A model generated the notes under the pieces. That model worked only from the letters and a program-made list of their open reading frames with translations. It ran no database searches and had not been told where the DNA came from. The translations under genes were made by a program, and so were the position numbers. DNA of 64,000 nucleotides from assembly GCF_017526105.1 (NCBI RefSeq), contig NZ_CP071839.1, forward strand, positions 2,156,001-2,220,000, read 5' to 3'. Source of the stretch: Streptomyces cyanogenus. Its GTDB lineage: Bacteria > Actinomycetota > Actinomycetes > Streptomycetales > Streptomycetaceae. The first letter of the stretch is position 1; the number at the start of each line of letters is the position of its first letter. Positions 48,883 to 57,668 of the stretch are shown here, one piece after another.

Positions 48883-49361
48883 GGGGCCGGGACTCCTGGT
48901 TCACGGCGGGGGCGGTCACGAGGGAACGTACAGAAGGTAGCGGGCTCCTGGGGGCGGAAGGACGCACACCGCGCGCCTCCCGCGCGGACCGTCCGGACCC
49001 CCTGCCCGCCCCGTGTTCCCTGCCAAGCATGCCAGCCCGTACGGCCGTTCAGGGCCATTCGGGGAGGGCGCACTGTGCGGCGGGCCGGGGCAATGCGCCG
49101 GAGCACATCACCCACACGGGTGAAGAAACCTCTGCCGCGACCGAACGCCGTGCGAGGGCATCCGGCGAGGTCAGCCGCCCACGGCACACATGCCCGGCTC
49201 CTCCCCCGGCCCTCCTTCCGGGCCGCACCGACGAGCCCGACGGCGCACGAAAGCAGCCCTTGTACGCCGGTTTCCCGCCCCGACTGCCACCCCAGCGCGA
49301 AACCGGGAACGCGCGCCCCCAGGTCCCCGCGTACCGTCGCGTGGCCCGCCCGGCCGGGCTC
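48883..49361. other. Non-coding gap between the GT4 gene and recN
   Basis: A 479-bp region with no frame showing the saturated third-position GC of neighbours. The longest minus frame (48879-49187) has mixed codon use and no family features. The TTCTTCACCCGTGTGGGTGAT-like stretch near 49105-49130 (minus strand) contains an imperfect inverted repeat (CACCCGTGTGGGTG) that may be an operator for the leftward GT4 gene. In M. tuberculosis, steA- and mctB-type genes occupy the position next to recN; no trace of them is seen here. Confidence 0.5.
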
Positions 49362-51092
49362 CTAGGCGTCCGCCCTGGCCGCTGCCAGGAGTTCCTCGGC
49401 GTGGGCGCGGGCCGTTTCGGAGTCCTCCTGGCCCGCCAGCATGCGGGACAGCTCGCGGATGCGTTCCTCGCCCTCCAGGACCTTCACCCCGGAGCGGGTG
49501 ACCGAGCCGTCGTTGGTCTTCTCCACCAGCAGCTGCCGGTCGGCGAACGCGGCGACCTGGGGCAGGTGGGTGACCACGACGACCTGCGCGGTCCGGGCGA
49601 GCTTGGCCAGGCGCCGGCCGATCTCGACGGCCGCCTTGCCGCCGACACCGGCGTCGACCTCGTCGAAGAGGTACGTCGGCACCGGGTCGGTGCCCGCGAA
49701 CACGACCTCCACGGCCAGCATGACGCGGGACAGCTCACCGCCGGAGGCACCCTTGGCGATGGGCCGCGGCGGGGCGCCCGGGTGCGGGGCGAGCAGCAGC
49801 TCGACCTCGTCCACGCCCGAGGGGCCGTAGGCGACCGTCCGGCCGCCGACCTCGACGCCGTCCGGGTCCTCCGTCTGTCGGATGTCGAAGGACACGCGCG
49901 CGTGGGGCATCGCCAGCGAGGCCAGCTCGGCGGTCACCGCGGCGGCGAACCGCTCGGCGGCCTCCGTCCGGGCGTCCGTCAGGGCCTGTGCGAGCCCGCC
50001 CAGTTCGGTGCGCAGGGCATCCCGCTCGGCGGTCAGCTCCTCGATCCGCTCGTCGTCGCCGTCCAGCTCGGTCAGGCGCGCGGCACTGCGCTCGGCCCAC
50101 GCCAGCACGGCGGCGACGTCGTCCCCGTACTTGCGGGTCAGGGCGTTCAGCGCGGCCCGGCGCTCCTCCACGGCGGCCAGCCGCAGCGGGTCGGCGTCGA
50201 GATCGTCGGCGTACCCCGCCAGCTCACCGGCCACGTCACCGAGCAGGATGCCGATCTCGCCGATCCGGTCGGCGAGCGCGGCCAGTGCCGGATCGTGCGC
50301 GCGCACGGCCTCCAGGGCCCGGTGGGCGCCCGCGACGAGGGTGGAGGCGTCGATGCCCTCGGGGTCCTCGGGATTGCCCGCGAGGGCGGCGTGGGCGGCC
50401 GTCGCGGCGGACGCCAGCGCCTCGGCGTGCCCCAGCCGCTCGGCCTCCTCGGCCAGCTCCACGTCCTCGCCGGCCCGGGGCTCCACGGCGGCGATCTCGT
50501 CGAGCCCGTACCGCAGCATGTCGGCTTCCTGCGCCCGCTCACGCGCGCGCGTGGTGATCTCCTCCAGCTCGGCGGAGACGGCCCGCAGCCGCTTGTACGC
50601 CTCGGTGTACTTGGCGAGCGGCACGGCGACGGCGTCGCCCGCGTACCGGTCCAGCGCCTGCCGCTGCCGGGACAGCTTCAGCAGCCCCTGCTGGTCGGTC
50701 TGCCCGTGCACGGCCACCAGGTCGTCGGCCAGCTCGGCGAGCAGCCCGACGGGCACGGTGCGCCCGCCCAGATGCGCCCGGGAGCGGCCCTCGGCGGAAA
50801 CGGTACGGCTGATCAGCAGGGCCCCGTCGTCCAGCTCGGCCCCGGCCTCCTCGGCGCGTACGACGGCGGCGGCGCCGGCGGGTACGGCGACCCGCCCCTC
50901 CACGACCGCCTTCTCCGCCCCGATCCGCACGAGCGCCGGGTCCGCCCTGCCACCGAGCAGCAGCCCCAGGCTGGTGACCACCATGGTCTTGCCCGCACCC
51001 GTCTCACCGGTGACCGCGGTGAACCCCGGCGACAGCTCGACGACAGCATCGTCGATGACCCCGAGCGACCGTATCCGCATCTCCTCCAACAC
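49362..51092 (-). CDS. recN: DNA repair protein RecN
   Basis: A 576-residue SMC-like ATPase for double-strand-break repair. MRIRSLGVIDDAVVELSPGFTAVTGETGAGKT holds Walker A, and the C-terminal ASGGELSRVMLAVEVVF with TYLFDEVDAGVGG carries signature and Walker B. The middle is coiled coil (residues 160-370). GTG 51092 lies 7 nt after TATGGT (minus strand, 51105-51100), so the transcript is probably leaderless; ATG 51104 is an upstream alternative. It follows nadK by 51 bp in the conserved tlyA-nadK-recN order. Confidence 0.95.
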   Translation of the reverse strand: MLEEMRIRSLGVIDDAVVELSPGFTAVTGETGAGKTMVVTSLGLLLGGRADPALVRIGAEKAVVEGRVAVPAGAAAVVRAEEAGAELDDGALLISRTVSAEGRSRAHLGGRTVPVGLLAELADDLVAVHGQTDQQGLLKLSRQRQALDRYAGDAVAVPLAKYTEAYKRLRAVSAELEEITTRARERAQEADMLRYGLDEIAAVEPRAGEDVELAEEAERLGHAEALASAATAAHAALAGNPEDPEGIDASTLVAGAHRALEAVRAHDPALAALADRIGEIGILLGDVAGELAGYADDLDADPLRLAAVEERRAALNALTRKYGDDVAAVLAWAERSAARLTELDGDDERIEELTAERDALRTELGGLAQALTDARTEAAERFAAAVTAELASLAMPHARVSFDIRQTEDPDGVEVGGRTVAYGPSGVDEVELLLAPHPGAPPRPIAKGASGGELSRVMLAVEVVFAGTDPVPTYLFDEVDAGVGGKAAVEIGRRLAKLARTAQVVVVTHLPQVAAFADRQLLVEKTNDGSVTRSGVKVLEGEERIRELSRMLAGQEDSETARAHAEELLAAARADA

Positions 51093-51143
51093 GGAACAGA
51101 CCATACGAGGTCCGGGGCGGGGAGTGCACATGGCCCGCCCTTG

Positions 51144-52061
51144 TCACTCCGAGGAGTGGTGCGGCGCCCCCCGCCAGCCCGTGGTGGGCAGCGCGAACTT
51201 CGCCACCAACCGGTCCGTGAACGACGAATGGTGCAACCGGGCCAGCCGCACCGGCACCGCTCCGCGCCGGACCTCGACCCGCGCCCCGGGCGGCAGCTCC
51301 ACGGTCCGCCGCCCGTCGCACCACAGGACACCCGGCGGAATGTGCGGCAGCACCTCCACCGCGAGCACCGAGTCGGGGGACGTCACCAACGGCTTGGCGA
51401 ACAGCGCGTGCGCGCTGATCGGCACCATCAGCAGCGCCTCCACCTCCGGCCACACCACCGGCCCGCCCGCGGAGAACGCGTACGCCGTGGACCCGGTCGG
51501 CGTGGACAGCACCACGCCGTCACACCCGAACCCGGTCACCGGCCGTCCGTCGATCTCCAGCACGACTTCCAGCAGTTTCTCGGCGCCGGCCTTCTGCACG
51601 GCCGCCTCGTTCAGCGCCCAGTCGGTGTGCACGATGTCCCCGTTGCGGTGCACGACGACGTCGACGGTCATCCGCTCCTCGACCTCGTACGACCGGGCCA
51701 CCACCCGGTCGACCACCCGGTCGAGGTCGTCCCGCTCCGCCTCCGCGAGGAACCCGACACGCCCGAGGTTGACGCCGAGCATCGGCACCCCGGACGCCCG
51801 GGCGAACTCGGCTCCGCGCAGCAGCGTGCCGTCGCCGCCCAGCACGATCAGCAGCTCGCACCCGTCCAGGCACTGCGGTGTCGCCTCCTTGACGAGGGCC
51901 ACCTCGTCGGGCAGCGGCAGGTCGCGCGCCTCCTCCTCCAGCACCCGCACCCCGATGCCATGCCGCAGCAGGCCCTTGACGACGAGTTCCGCACTGCGGA
52001 TCGCCGCGGGACGCCCGGTGTGGGCGAGCAGGAAAACAGTACGCGCCAGATTCTGTGTCAA
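51144..52061 (-). CDS. nadK: NAD kinase
   Basis: A 305-residue ATP/polyphosphate NAD kinase making NADP. The GGDGT motif (LLIVLGGDGTLLRGAEFA), the NE motif in WALNEAAV, and GCDGVVLSTPTGSTAYAFSAGGPVV are diagnostic. TTG 52061 is the start: it overlaps the tlyA stop (TTGA), with GGAGGGG 5 nt upstream. Coupling with tlyA and recN reproduces the order in M. tuberculosis (Rv1694-Rv1696). Confidence 0.95.
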   Translation of the reverse strand: MTQNLARTVFLLAHTGRPAAIRSAELVVKGLLRHGIGVRVLEEEARDLPLPDEVALVKEATPQCLDGCELLIVLGGDGTLLRGAEFARASGVPMLGVNLGRVGFLAEAERDDLDRVVDRVVARSYEVEERMTVDVVVHRNGDIVHTDWALNEAAVQKAGAEKLLEVVLEIDGRPVTGFGCDGVVLSTPTGSTAYAFSAGGPVVWPEVEALLMVPISAHALFAKPLVTSPDSVLAVEVLPHIPPGVLWCDGRRTVELPPGARVEVRRGAVPVRLARLHHSSFTDRLVAKFALPTTGWRGAPHHSSE

Positions 52062-52873
52062 CGCGGCCCCTCCGCCACTGCACGGTCGACGTCGGCCGGG
52101 TCCACCTGGGGTGCCCCCGCCCGCAGCCAGAGAAAGTACTCGACGTTCCCCGAGGGGCCGGGCAGCGGACTGGCGGTGACACCCTGCACCCCGAGCCCCA
52201 GCTCCCAGGCCTTCTCGGCCACTCCCCGCACGGCCTCCGCCCGCAGTTGCGGACTCCGTACGACACCCCCGCTGCCGAGCCGCTCCTTCCCCACCTCGAA
52301 CTGCGGCTTGACCATCATCACCAGGTCGGCGTCCGGCGTCACGCACCGCTTCAGGGCGGGCAGCACCAGCCCGAGCGGGATGAAGGACAGATCGCCCACG
52401 ACAAGATCCACAGGTTCCCCATCGATCGCCTCAAGCGTCAACTCGCGTACGTTCGTACGGTCCTTGACGGTGACGCGTTCATCGTTCCGCAGCGACCAGG
52501 CGAGCTGTCCGTAGCCGACGTCCACCGCGACGACGTGGGCGGCGCCCGCGCGCAGCAGGACGTCGGTGAAGCCGCCGGTGGACGCGCCGGCGTCCAGCGC
52601 GCGCCGCCCCTCGACCACGAGCCCCTGCGGCACGAAGGCCTCCAGTGCGCCGGCGAGCTTGTGGCCGCCCCGGGACACGTAGTCCGGATCGCCGTCGTCG
52701 GCCTGGACGACGATCGCCGCCGCGGTCTCCACCTGCGTGGCCGGCTTGGTCGCCACGGTCTTGCCGACCGTGACCCGGCCGGCGGCGATCAGCTGGCTGG
52801 CGTGCTCGCGCGAGCGGGCGAGCTTCCGGCGGACCAGCTCCGCGTCGAGACGGCGGCGTGCGACTCCTGCCAC
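52058..52873 (-). CDS. tlyA: 16S/23S rRNA 2'-O-methyltransferase TlyA family protein
   Basis: A 271-residue protein. The N-terminal S4 RNA-binding domain (RRRLDAELVRRKLARSREHASQLIAAGRVTVG) is followed by an FtsJ/RrmJ-like methyltransferase domain. The SAM site is DAGASTGGFTDVLLRAGA, with DLVVGDLSFI as the downstream motif IV. GTG 52873 is the start. Mycobacterial TlyA methylates both ribosomal subunits and its loss gives capreomycin resistance. The same activity is expected but not shown for Streptomyces. The gene lies 7 bp after the 91-aa gene. Confidence 0.93.
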   Translation of the reverse strand: MAGVARRRLDAELVRRKLARSREHASQLIAAGRVTVGKTVATKPATQVETAAAIVVQADDGDPDYVSRGGHKLAGALEAFVPQGLVVEGRRALDAGASTGGFTDVLLRAGAAHVVAVDVGYGQLAWSLRNDERVTVKDRTNVRELTLEAIDGEPVDLVVGDLSFIPLGLVLPALKRCVTPDADLVMMVKPQFEVGKERLGSGGVVRSPQLRAEAVRGVAEKAWELGLGVQGVTASPLPGPSGNVEYFLWLRAGAPQVDPADVDRAVAEGPR

Positions 52874-52880
52874 GTTCGGT

Positions 52881-53156
52881 TCAGCTCCTGTGTTGGTACG
52901 ACTGTGCGGGGGCCGGAGGGCCCGGGCGGGCGTCGAGCGCGGTCAGCGCGTCGCGCAGCCCCCGGTGTACATCCTCGTACACCTCCAGGTGCCCGTCGGT
53001 GGCGAGGTGGTCGGCGTCGGCCAGCCGGTCCAGCTGGGCGTCGACCTCGGCGTTGCCGGTGGGGGTGCGGGGGACGTTCAGGGGGGCGGGCGCCGCGGGG
53101 TCGTACGCGGGCGCCGCCTCGGTGCCGATCTGGGCCTCGGACACGGACTCGCTCAT
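52881..53156 (-). CDS. Small conserved actinobacterial protein (91 aa)
   Basis: A 91-residue acidic protein with no signal peptide. The N-terminus is Ala/Pro-rich and disordered. The C-terminal helix (GNAEVDAQLDRLADADHLATDGHLEVYEDVHRGL) resembles the small helical proteins encoded next to tlyA in actinobacteria. The function is unknown. It heads the transcript with tlyA, nadK and recN (7-bp gap to tlyA) and is divergent from the SCP2 gene across about 40 bp. Confidence 0.8.
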   Translation of the reverse strand: MSESVSEAQIGTEAAPAYDPAAPAPLNVPRTPTGNAEVDAQLDRLADADHLATDGHLEVYEDVHRGLRDALTALDARPGPPAPAQSYQHRS

Positions 53157-53198
53157 GCCCAGACGCTACCCCGAACCGCTGGGGTACCGTCGGGGGCG

Positions 53199-53546
53199 AT
53201 GGCCACGATCCAGGAGTGCCGCCTGGCACTGGGGAAGCTTTCGGACAACATGCAGGGCGCCGAGGGCGACGTCCGCGCGGCCGCCGCGCTGGACCGCTCG
53301 GTGAGCTGTCACATCACCGATCTGGACGTCACCTTCGCCGGCCGGCTGACCGGCGGCCGGATCGAGGTGGACGACACCCTTCCCGGCCCTCCCCGCGAGA
53401 GGGCGCAGATCAGGCTCGCCATGGCCGGGGACGACCTGGTGGCGCTGGTGAACGGCGAGCTGAACTTCGCGACCGCCTGGGGTTCGGGCCGGGTCAGGCT
53501 GGAGGCGAGCCTGCTCGACCTGTTCCGGCTCAGGAAGCTGCTCTGA
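53199..53546 (+). CDS. SCP2 sterol-binding domain protein
   Basis: A 115-residue single-domain protein. HITDLDVTFAGRLTGGRIEVDD and QIRLAMAGDDLVALVNGELNFATAWGSGRVRLEAS match the SCP2 fold, including the AWGSGRV turn found near the ligand tunnel mouth. ATG 53199 is 8 nt after TACCGT (53185-53190), with no ribosome site, so it appears leaderless. The ligand is probably a lipid or hopanoid; the role is unknown. Its last 17 bp overlap the convergent siderophore ATPase gene. Confidence 0.85.
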   Translation: MATIQECRLALGKLSDNMQGAEGDVRAAAALDRSVSCHITDLDVTFAGRLTGGRIEVDDTLPGPPRERAQIRLAMAGDDLVALVNGELNFATAWGSGRVRLEASLLDLFRLRKLL

Positions 53547-54342
53547 CCCGCTCGGCGCGTGCCTTGCGGGCCGCCGGCACCACCAGCGGGGTCCCCGTCT
53601 CCGGGTCGTCGATGACCTGGCAGCGCAGCCCGAACACCTCCTCGACCAGCTCGGCGGTGACGATGTCGTTCGGGGCGCCCTCGGCGATCACCGTGCCGCC
53701 GCGCAGGGCGATGAGGTGGGTGGCGTAGCGGGCGGCGTGGTTGAGGTCGTGCAGCACCGCCACCAGCGTCCGGCCCTGCTCCTCGTGCAGTTCGGCGCAC
53801 AGGTCGAGGACGTCGATCTGGTGCTGGATGTCCAGGTAGGTGGTCGGCTCGTCCAGGAGCAGCAGCGGGGTCTGCTGGGCGAGGGCCATGGCGATCCACA
53901 CGCGCTGCCGCTGCCCGCCGGACAGCTCGTCGACGTACCGCTCGGCCAGCTCCGCGACCCCGGTCTGCCGCATGGACTCGCTCACGACCCGCTCGTCCTC
54001 CGCCGACCACTGGCGCAGCAGCCCCTGGTGCGGGTAGCGGCCCCGCCCGACGAGGTCGGCCACCGTGATGCCGTCGGGCGCGACGGACGACTGCGGCAGC
54101 AGGCCGAGGGTGCGCGCGACCTTCTTCGCGGGCATGGACTGGATGGCCTGCCCGTCCAGCAGCACCTGGCCCTGGCTGGGCTTGAGCATCCGCGACAGCG
54201 CCCGCAGCAGCGTCGACTTGCCGCACGCGTTGGGACCGACGATCACCGTGAAGGAGTGGTCCGGGATCTCCACCGACAGCTGCTCGGCGATGACCCGCTG
54301 GTCGTAGGCGAGGGTGACGTTCTCGGCGGACAGGCGGTTCAC
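53530..54342 (-). CDS. Iron-siderophore ABC transporter ATP-binding protein
   Basis: A 270-residue FecE/FepC-type ATPase. Walker A is GPNACGKSTLLRALSR, the Q-loop LGLLPQSSVAPDGITVADLV, the signature LSGGQRQRVWIAMALAQQ, Walker B LLLLDEPTTYLDI, and the switch His is in VLHDLNHAARY. GTG 54342 has AGGAG 5 nt upstream. It is the third gene of the operon, 56 bp after the second permease. No substrate-binding protein gene is adjacent, so it depends on one encoded elsewhere. Confidence 0.94.
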   Translation of the reverse strand: MNRLSAENVTLAYDQRVIAEQLSVEIPDHSFTVIVGPNACGKSTLLRALSRMLKPSQGQVLLDGQAIQSMPAKKVARTLGLLPQSSVAPDGITVADLVGRGRYPHQGLLRQWSAEDERVVSESMRQTGVAELAERYVDELSGGQRQRVWIAMALAQQTPLLLLDEPTTYLDIQHQIDVLDLCAELHEEQGRTLVAVLHDLNHAARYATHLIALRGGTVIAEGAPNDIVTAELVEEVFGLRCQVIDDPETGTPLVVPAARKARAERVRAAS

Positions 54343-54398
54343 AGTGCTCCTAGGGGTGTTCGGGTGCGCGACGCCCGGGTCCGGGCCCTGCGCGCGCG

Positions 54399-55445
54399 TC
54401 ATATCCGGCCGGCCCGGCGCTCGGTGACCAGCAGCCACAGCAGGTAGGCGCCGCCGAGGACGCCGGTGACCACGCCGACGGGCAGCTGGTCGGCGCCGAA
54501 GGCGCGCTGGGCCGCCCAGTCCGCGGCGACCAGCAGGGTCGCCCCCATGCACAGCGAGGCCACCAGGTTCGGTCCCGGTGAGCGGGTGAGGCGGCGGGCG
54601 AGCTGCGGCGCGGTCAGCGCGACGAAGCTGACGGGGCCCGCCGCTGCCGTGGCGGCGGCGGTGAGCAGTACGGCGGAGACCATCAGCAGGAGCCGGACGC
54701 GCTGCACGCGCACGCCGAGCGCGTTCGAGATGTCGTCGCCCATCTCCATCATCCGCAGGCCGCGCGCCTGGGCGAGGACCAGCGGGACCAGGACGGCGCA
54801 CAGCCCGAGCAGCGGCCAGACCTGGTCCCAGTCGCGTCCGCTGAGCGAGCCGGTCATCCACACCACCGCGCGGGTCGCGTCCACCAGGTCGGCCTTGGTG
54901 AGCAGATAGCCGTTGACCGCCGTCATGACCGCGTTGACGCCGATGCCGACCAGCACCAGCCGGTATCCGTGCACACCCTGCTTCCAGGCGAGGGCGTACA
55001 GGGCGAGACCGGTCGCCAGACCGCCCACCAGCGCGCCCAGGGTGACCTGGGAGGCACTGCCGGACAGCAGCACGATGACGACCAGCGCGCCGGCCGTCGA
55101 GGCCTGGGACAGGCCGAGCAGGTCCGGGCTGCCGAGCGGGTTGCGGGAGACGGACTGGAACAGCGCGCCGCCGAGGCCCAGCGCGGCACCGACCAGCAGG
55201 CCCACGAGGACCCGGGGCAGCCGCAGTTCGTTGACGATGAAGTCCTGGTAGGCGGTGCCGTTCCCGGCGAGCGTGCGCAGCACGTCGGCCGCCGGGATCT
55301 TCGCGTCGCCGGTACCGATCAGGGCGACACCCGCGGCACAGGCGGCGGCCAGCAGCAGCACGACGACGATCAGGGCACGCGGCTCCAGACGCAGGGAGAA
55401 CCCGCCGGGGGTGCGCACGGCACGGCTCCTGGAGTGTGTCTTCAC
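54399..55445 (-). CDS. FecCD-type siderophore ABC permease (second)
   Basis: A 348-residue permease with about ten transmembrane helices. NELRLPRVLVGLLVGAALGLGGALFQSVSRNPLGSPDLLG and MGDDISNALGVRVQRVRLLLMVSAVLL are the family blocks; the latter is the ATPase-contact region. GTG 55445 overlaps the preceding TGA (GTGA). It pairs with the permease at 55442-56485 as a heterodimer, as in FepD/FepG. Confidence 0.94.
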   Translation of the reverse strand: MKTHSRSRAVRTPGGFSLRLEPRALIVVVLLLAAACAAGVALIGTGDAKIPAADVLRTLAGNGTAYQDFIVNELRLPRVLVGLLVGAALGLGGALFQSVSRNPLGSPDLLGLSQASTAGALVVIVLLSGSASQVTLGALVGGLATGLALYALAWKQGVHGYRLVLVGIGVNAVMTAVNGYLLTKADLVDATRAVVWMTGSLSGRDWDQVWPLLGLCAVLVPLVLAQARGLRMMEMGDDISNALGVRVQRVRLLLMVSAVLLTAAATAAAGPVSFVALTAPQLARRLTRSPGPNLVASLCMGATLLVAADWAAQRAFGADQLPVGVVTGVLGGAYLLWLLVTERRAGRI

Positions 55446-56485
55446 AGCTGGGCCGTCCTCCGCCGTCGTACGAGAAAGATGAAGACCGGGCCGCCGACGA
55501 TCGCGGTGACGATGCCGACCTGAAGCTCGGCGGGACGGGCCACGACCCGGCCGACGACATCGGCGCCGAGCAGCAGTACGGGCGCCAGGACCGCGGCGTA
55601 CGGCAGGATCCAGCGCAGGTCCGGGCCGGTGAAGGAGCGCACGACGTGCGGGACCATCAGGCCGACGAAGACGATCGGGCCGCAGGCGGCGGTCGCGGCA
55701 CCGCACAGCAGCACGGCGGCCAGCATGGCCAGGGCGCGGGTGCGGTCGAGGTGGGCGCCGAGGGCGCGGGCGGTGTCGTCGCCCATCTCCACGGCGTTGA
55801 GCGGCCGGGCCAGCACGAGCGCGAGCACCATGCCGACCGCGAGGAACGGCAGCACCTGCCTGATGGTGGGACAGCCGGCCGAGGCCAGTGAACCCACCGT
55901 CCAGAAACGCATCTTGGCCAGGGCCGCCCCGTCCATGATCATCACGGCTTGGAGGTAGCCGTACAGGGCCGCGCTGATCGCCGTGCCGGCCAGCGCGAGG
56001 CGTACCGGGGTGGCGCCCCGGCTGCCGCCGAGGAACCACACCAGCGCGCCGACCGCCGAGGCGCCCAGGAACGCGAACCACACATAGCCGGTGAGGCTGG
56101 TGACACCGGCGTAGGTGACGGCCGTGACGACCGCCGCGGAGGCGCCCGCATTGATGCCGAGCAGCCCGGGGTCGGCCAGCGGATTGCGGGTCAGCGCCTG
56201 GAGCACCGCGCCGGAGAGACCGAGTGCGGCACCGACCAGCAGGCCGAGGACCGTACGCGCGAGCCGCTCGTCCACGACCACGTCGCCGTACGTCCCCGTG
56301 TCGTGGAACAGGCCGTGCCAGACCTGGTCCGGGGACAGCGCTTTGGCCCCGATCGCGATGCTCGCCAGCGCGACCAGCACCAGCAGCAGGACCGAGAGCA
56401 GGAGCCCAAGGGCCCGCGCCGCCCGGCGGGTTGGGGGCGCGGGGGCGGTCTCCGCGCGCGGTTCCGGAGGACTGTCGACCAACAC
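55442..56485 (-). CDS. FecCD-type siderophore ABC permease (first)
   Basis: A 347-residue permease with about ten transmembrane helices. VDERLARTVLGLLVGAALGLSGAVLQALTRNPLADPGLLGINAGAS is diagnostic for the FecCD family, with VEMGDDTARALGAHLDRTRALAMLAAVLL as the coupling region. GTG 56485 is 6 nt after TAACCT (minus strand, 56497-56492), so the mRNA is probably leaderless. The -10 is covered by an iron box, placing the operon under DmdR1/IdeR-type iron repression. Confidence 0.94.
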   Translation of the reverse strand: MLVDSPPEPRAETAPAPPTRRAARALGLLLSVLLLVLVALASIAIGAKALSPDQVWHGLFHDTGTYGDVVVDERLARTVLGLLVGAALGLSGAVLQALTRNPLADPGLLGINAGASAAVVTAVTYAGVTSLTGYVWFAFLGASAVGALVWFLGGSRGATPVRLALAGTAISAALYGYLQAVMIMDGAALAKMRFWTVGSLASAGCPTIRQVLPFLAVGMVLALVLARPLNAVEMGDDTARALGAHLDRTRALAMLAAVLLCGAATAACGPIVFVGLMVPHVVRSFTGPDLRWILPYAAVLAPVLLLGADVVGRVVARPAELQVGIVTAIVGGPVFIFLVRRRRTAQL

Positions 56486-56488
56486 GAG

Positions 56489-56507
56489 GTTAGGTTAGCC
56501 TACCCTC
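56489..56507 (-). promoter_or_regulatory. Iron box (DmdR1/IdeR site) over the -10 of the siderophore permease operon
   Basis: GTTAGGTTAGCCTACCCTC on the + strand matches the actinobacterial iron box TTAGGTTAGGCTAACCTAA well in its left half and centre. It overlaps the -10 hexamer and lies 4 bp from the start codon, so repressor binding would block initiation under iron-replete conditions. Confidence 0.8.
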
Positions 56508-56565
56508 GCATCGGCTCTCGTTCCCCGGTTCCTCCGGCACCCGCCCGCGCCCGTCTGGGGGGCCG

Positions 56566-57594
56566 TCAGAGCCCCAGTCTGGCCAGTGCCTTCGCCCCGT
56601 CCAGCGTGCAGGAACCGTCCCCCGCCGTCGTCCAGGCCGCCGCGCACAGCGCCCGCAGACCGTCCAGCGCCCCACCGTCGCCGGCCAGCTCCAGCCGCTC
56701 GGTGCCGGCGGTCGCCGTCCACCCGCCGCAACGGAAACCGTCACCCTCGCGGGTGATCTCCGGCTGGCCGGTGAGCAGTCCGCGCAGATCGGCGTCCACG
56801 TACGTCGGCCTGTGCTGCGGCGGCGCGGCGAGCAGCTGCGCCCCGTCGGTGACACCGGTCAGCACCAGCAGCGAGTCGACCCCGCCGTTGATCGCGCCCT
56901 CGATGTCCGTGTCCAGCCGGTCCCCGACCACCAGCGGCCGCTCCGCACCGGTCCGGATGATCGTCTCCCGGTGCATCGGCGGCAGCGGCTTGCCCGCGAC
57001 CTGCGGCTCCGCACCCGTCGCGATCCGCACCACCTCCACGGCCGCCCCGTTGCCCGGCGCGATGCCCCGGCCGCTCGGGATCGTCAGATCGGTGTTGGAC
57101 GCGAACCACGGCACTCCGCGCCGGACCGCGTACGACGCCTCCGCGAACCGCCCCCAGGGCAGATCCGGTCCGCCGTAGCCCTGCACGACCGCCACCGGGT
57201 CGTCGTCCGCCGACTCCACCGGCACCAGGCCCCGCTCGCGCAGCGCCACCCGCAGCCCCTCGCCGCCGACCACCAGCACCCGCGCCCCGGCCGGCACCTG
57301 CTCGCTGATCAGCCGCGCCACGGCCTGCGCGGAGGTGATGACGTCGTCCGCGCCCGTCGGTATGCCCAGCTCGGTCAGATGCCCGGCCACCGCGTCCGGA
57401 GTCCGCAGCGCGTTGTTGGTGACGTACGCGAGACGCATCCCGCCCGACCGGGCCACCGCCAGCGAGTCGACCGCGTGCGCGACCGCGCTCCCGCCCGCGT
57501 ACACCACCCCGTCCAGATCGAGCAGCGCCGTGTCGTACGCCTCGTTCAGGGGCTGCCCACTGCCCTCGGGCCTCGTCCTGACGCCCTGGCTCAT
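56566..57594 (-). CDS. HAD superfamily hydrolase, NagD-like (class IIA)
   Basis: A 342-residue phosphatase. The nucleophile motif is LLDLDGVVYAGG. Motif II is YVTNNALRTP and the metal-binding motif GDRLDTDIEGAINGG. The cap domain lies between them, as in class IIA. ATG 57594 is taken as start (GAGGAG 10 nt upstream); GTG 57600 is possible. The actinobacterial order HAD-tlyA-nadK-recN (Rv1692-Rv1696) is interrupted here by the siderophore operon. Phosphoglycolate or glycerol phosphate are known substrates of relatives; the one here is unknown. Confidence 0.92.
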   Translation of the reverse strand: MSQGVRTRPEGSGQPLNEAYDTALLDLDGVVYAGGSAVAHAVDSLAVARSGGMRLAYVTNNALRTPDAVAGHLTELGIPTGADDVITSAQAVARLISEQVPAGARVLVVGGEGLRVALRERGLVPVESADDDPVAVVQGYGGPDLPWGRFAEASYAVRRGVPWFASNTDLTIPSGRGIAPGNGAAVEVVRIATGAEPQVAGKPLPPMHRETIIRTGAERPLVVGDRLDTDIEGAINGGVDSLLVLTGVTDGAQLLAAPPQHRPTYVDADLRGLLTGQPEITREGDGFRCGGWTATAGTERLELAGDGGALDGLRALCAAAWTTAGDGSCTLDGAKALARLGL

Positions 57595-57668
57595 GTCCAC
57601 ATCGCTCCTCGTTCACTCGCCTTTCCCCCGATCATCCCGCACGCCACTGACACACGTACGATGCCGGG

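Noticed and set aside
44579..49030. A 1483-codon minus strand open frame
   Set aside because: It lies opposite or out of frame with the FAD oxidase, PucR and GT4 genes, all of which have clear family motifs in their own frames.
48879..49187. A 102-codon minus frame in the gap next to recN
   Set aside because: Third-position GC is low for this genome and no family features are present. It is treated as non-coding.
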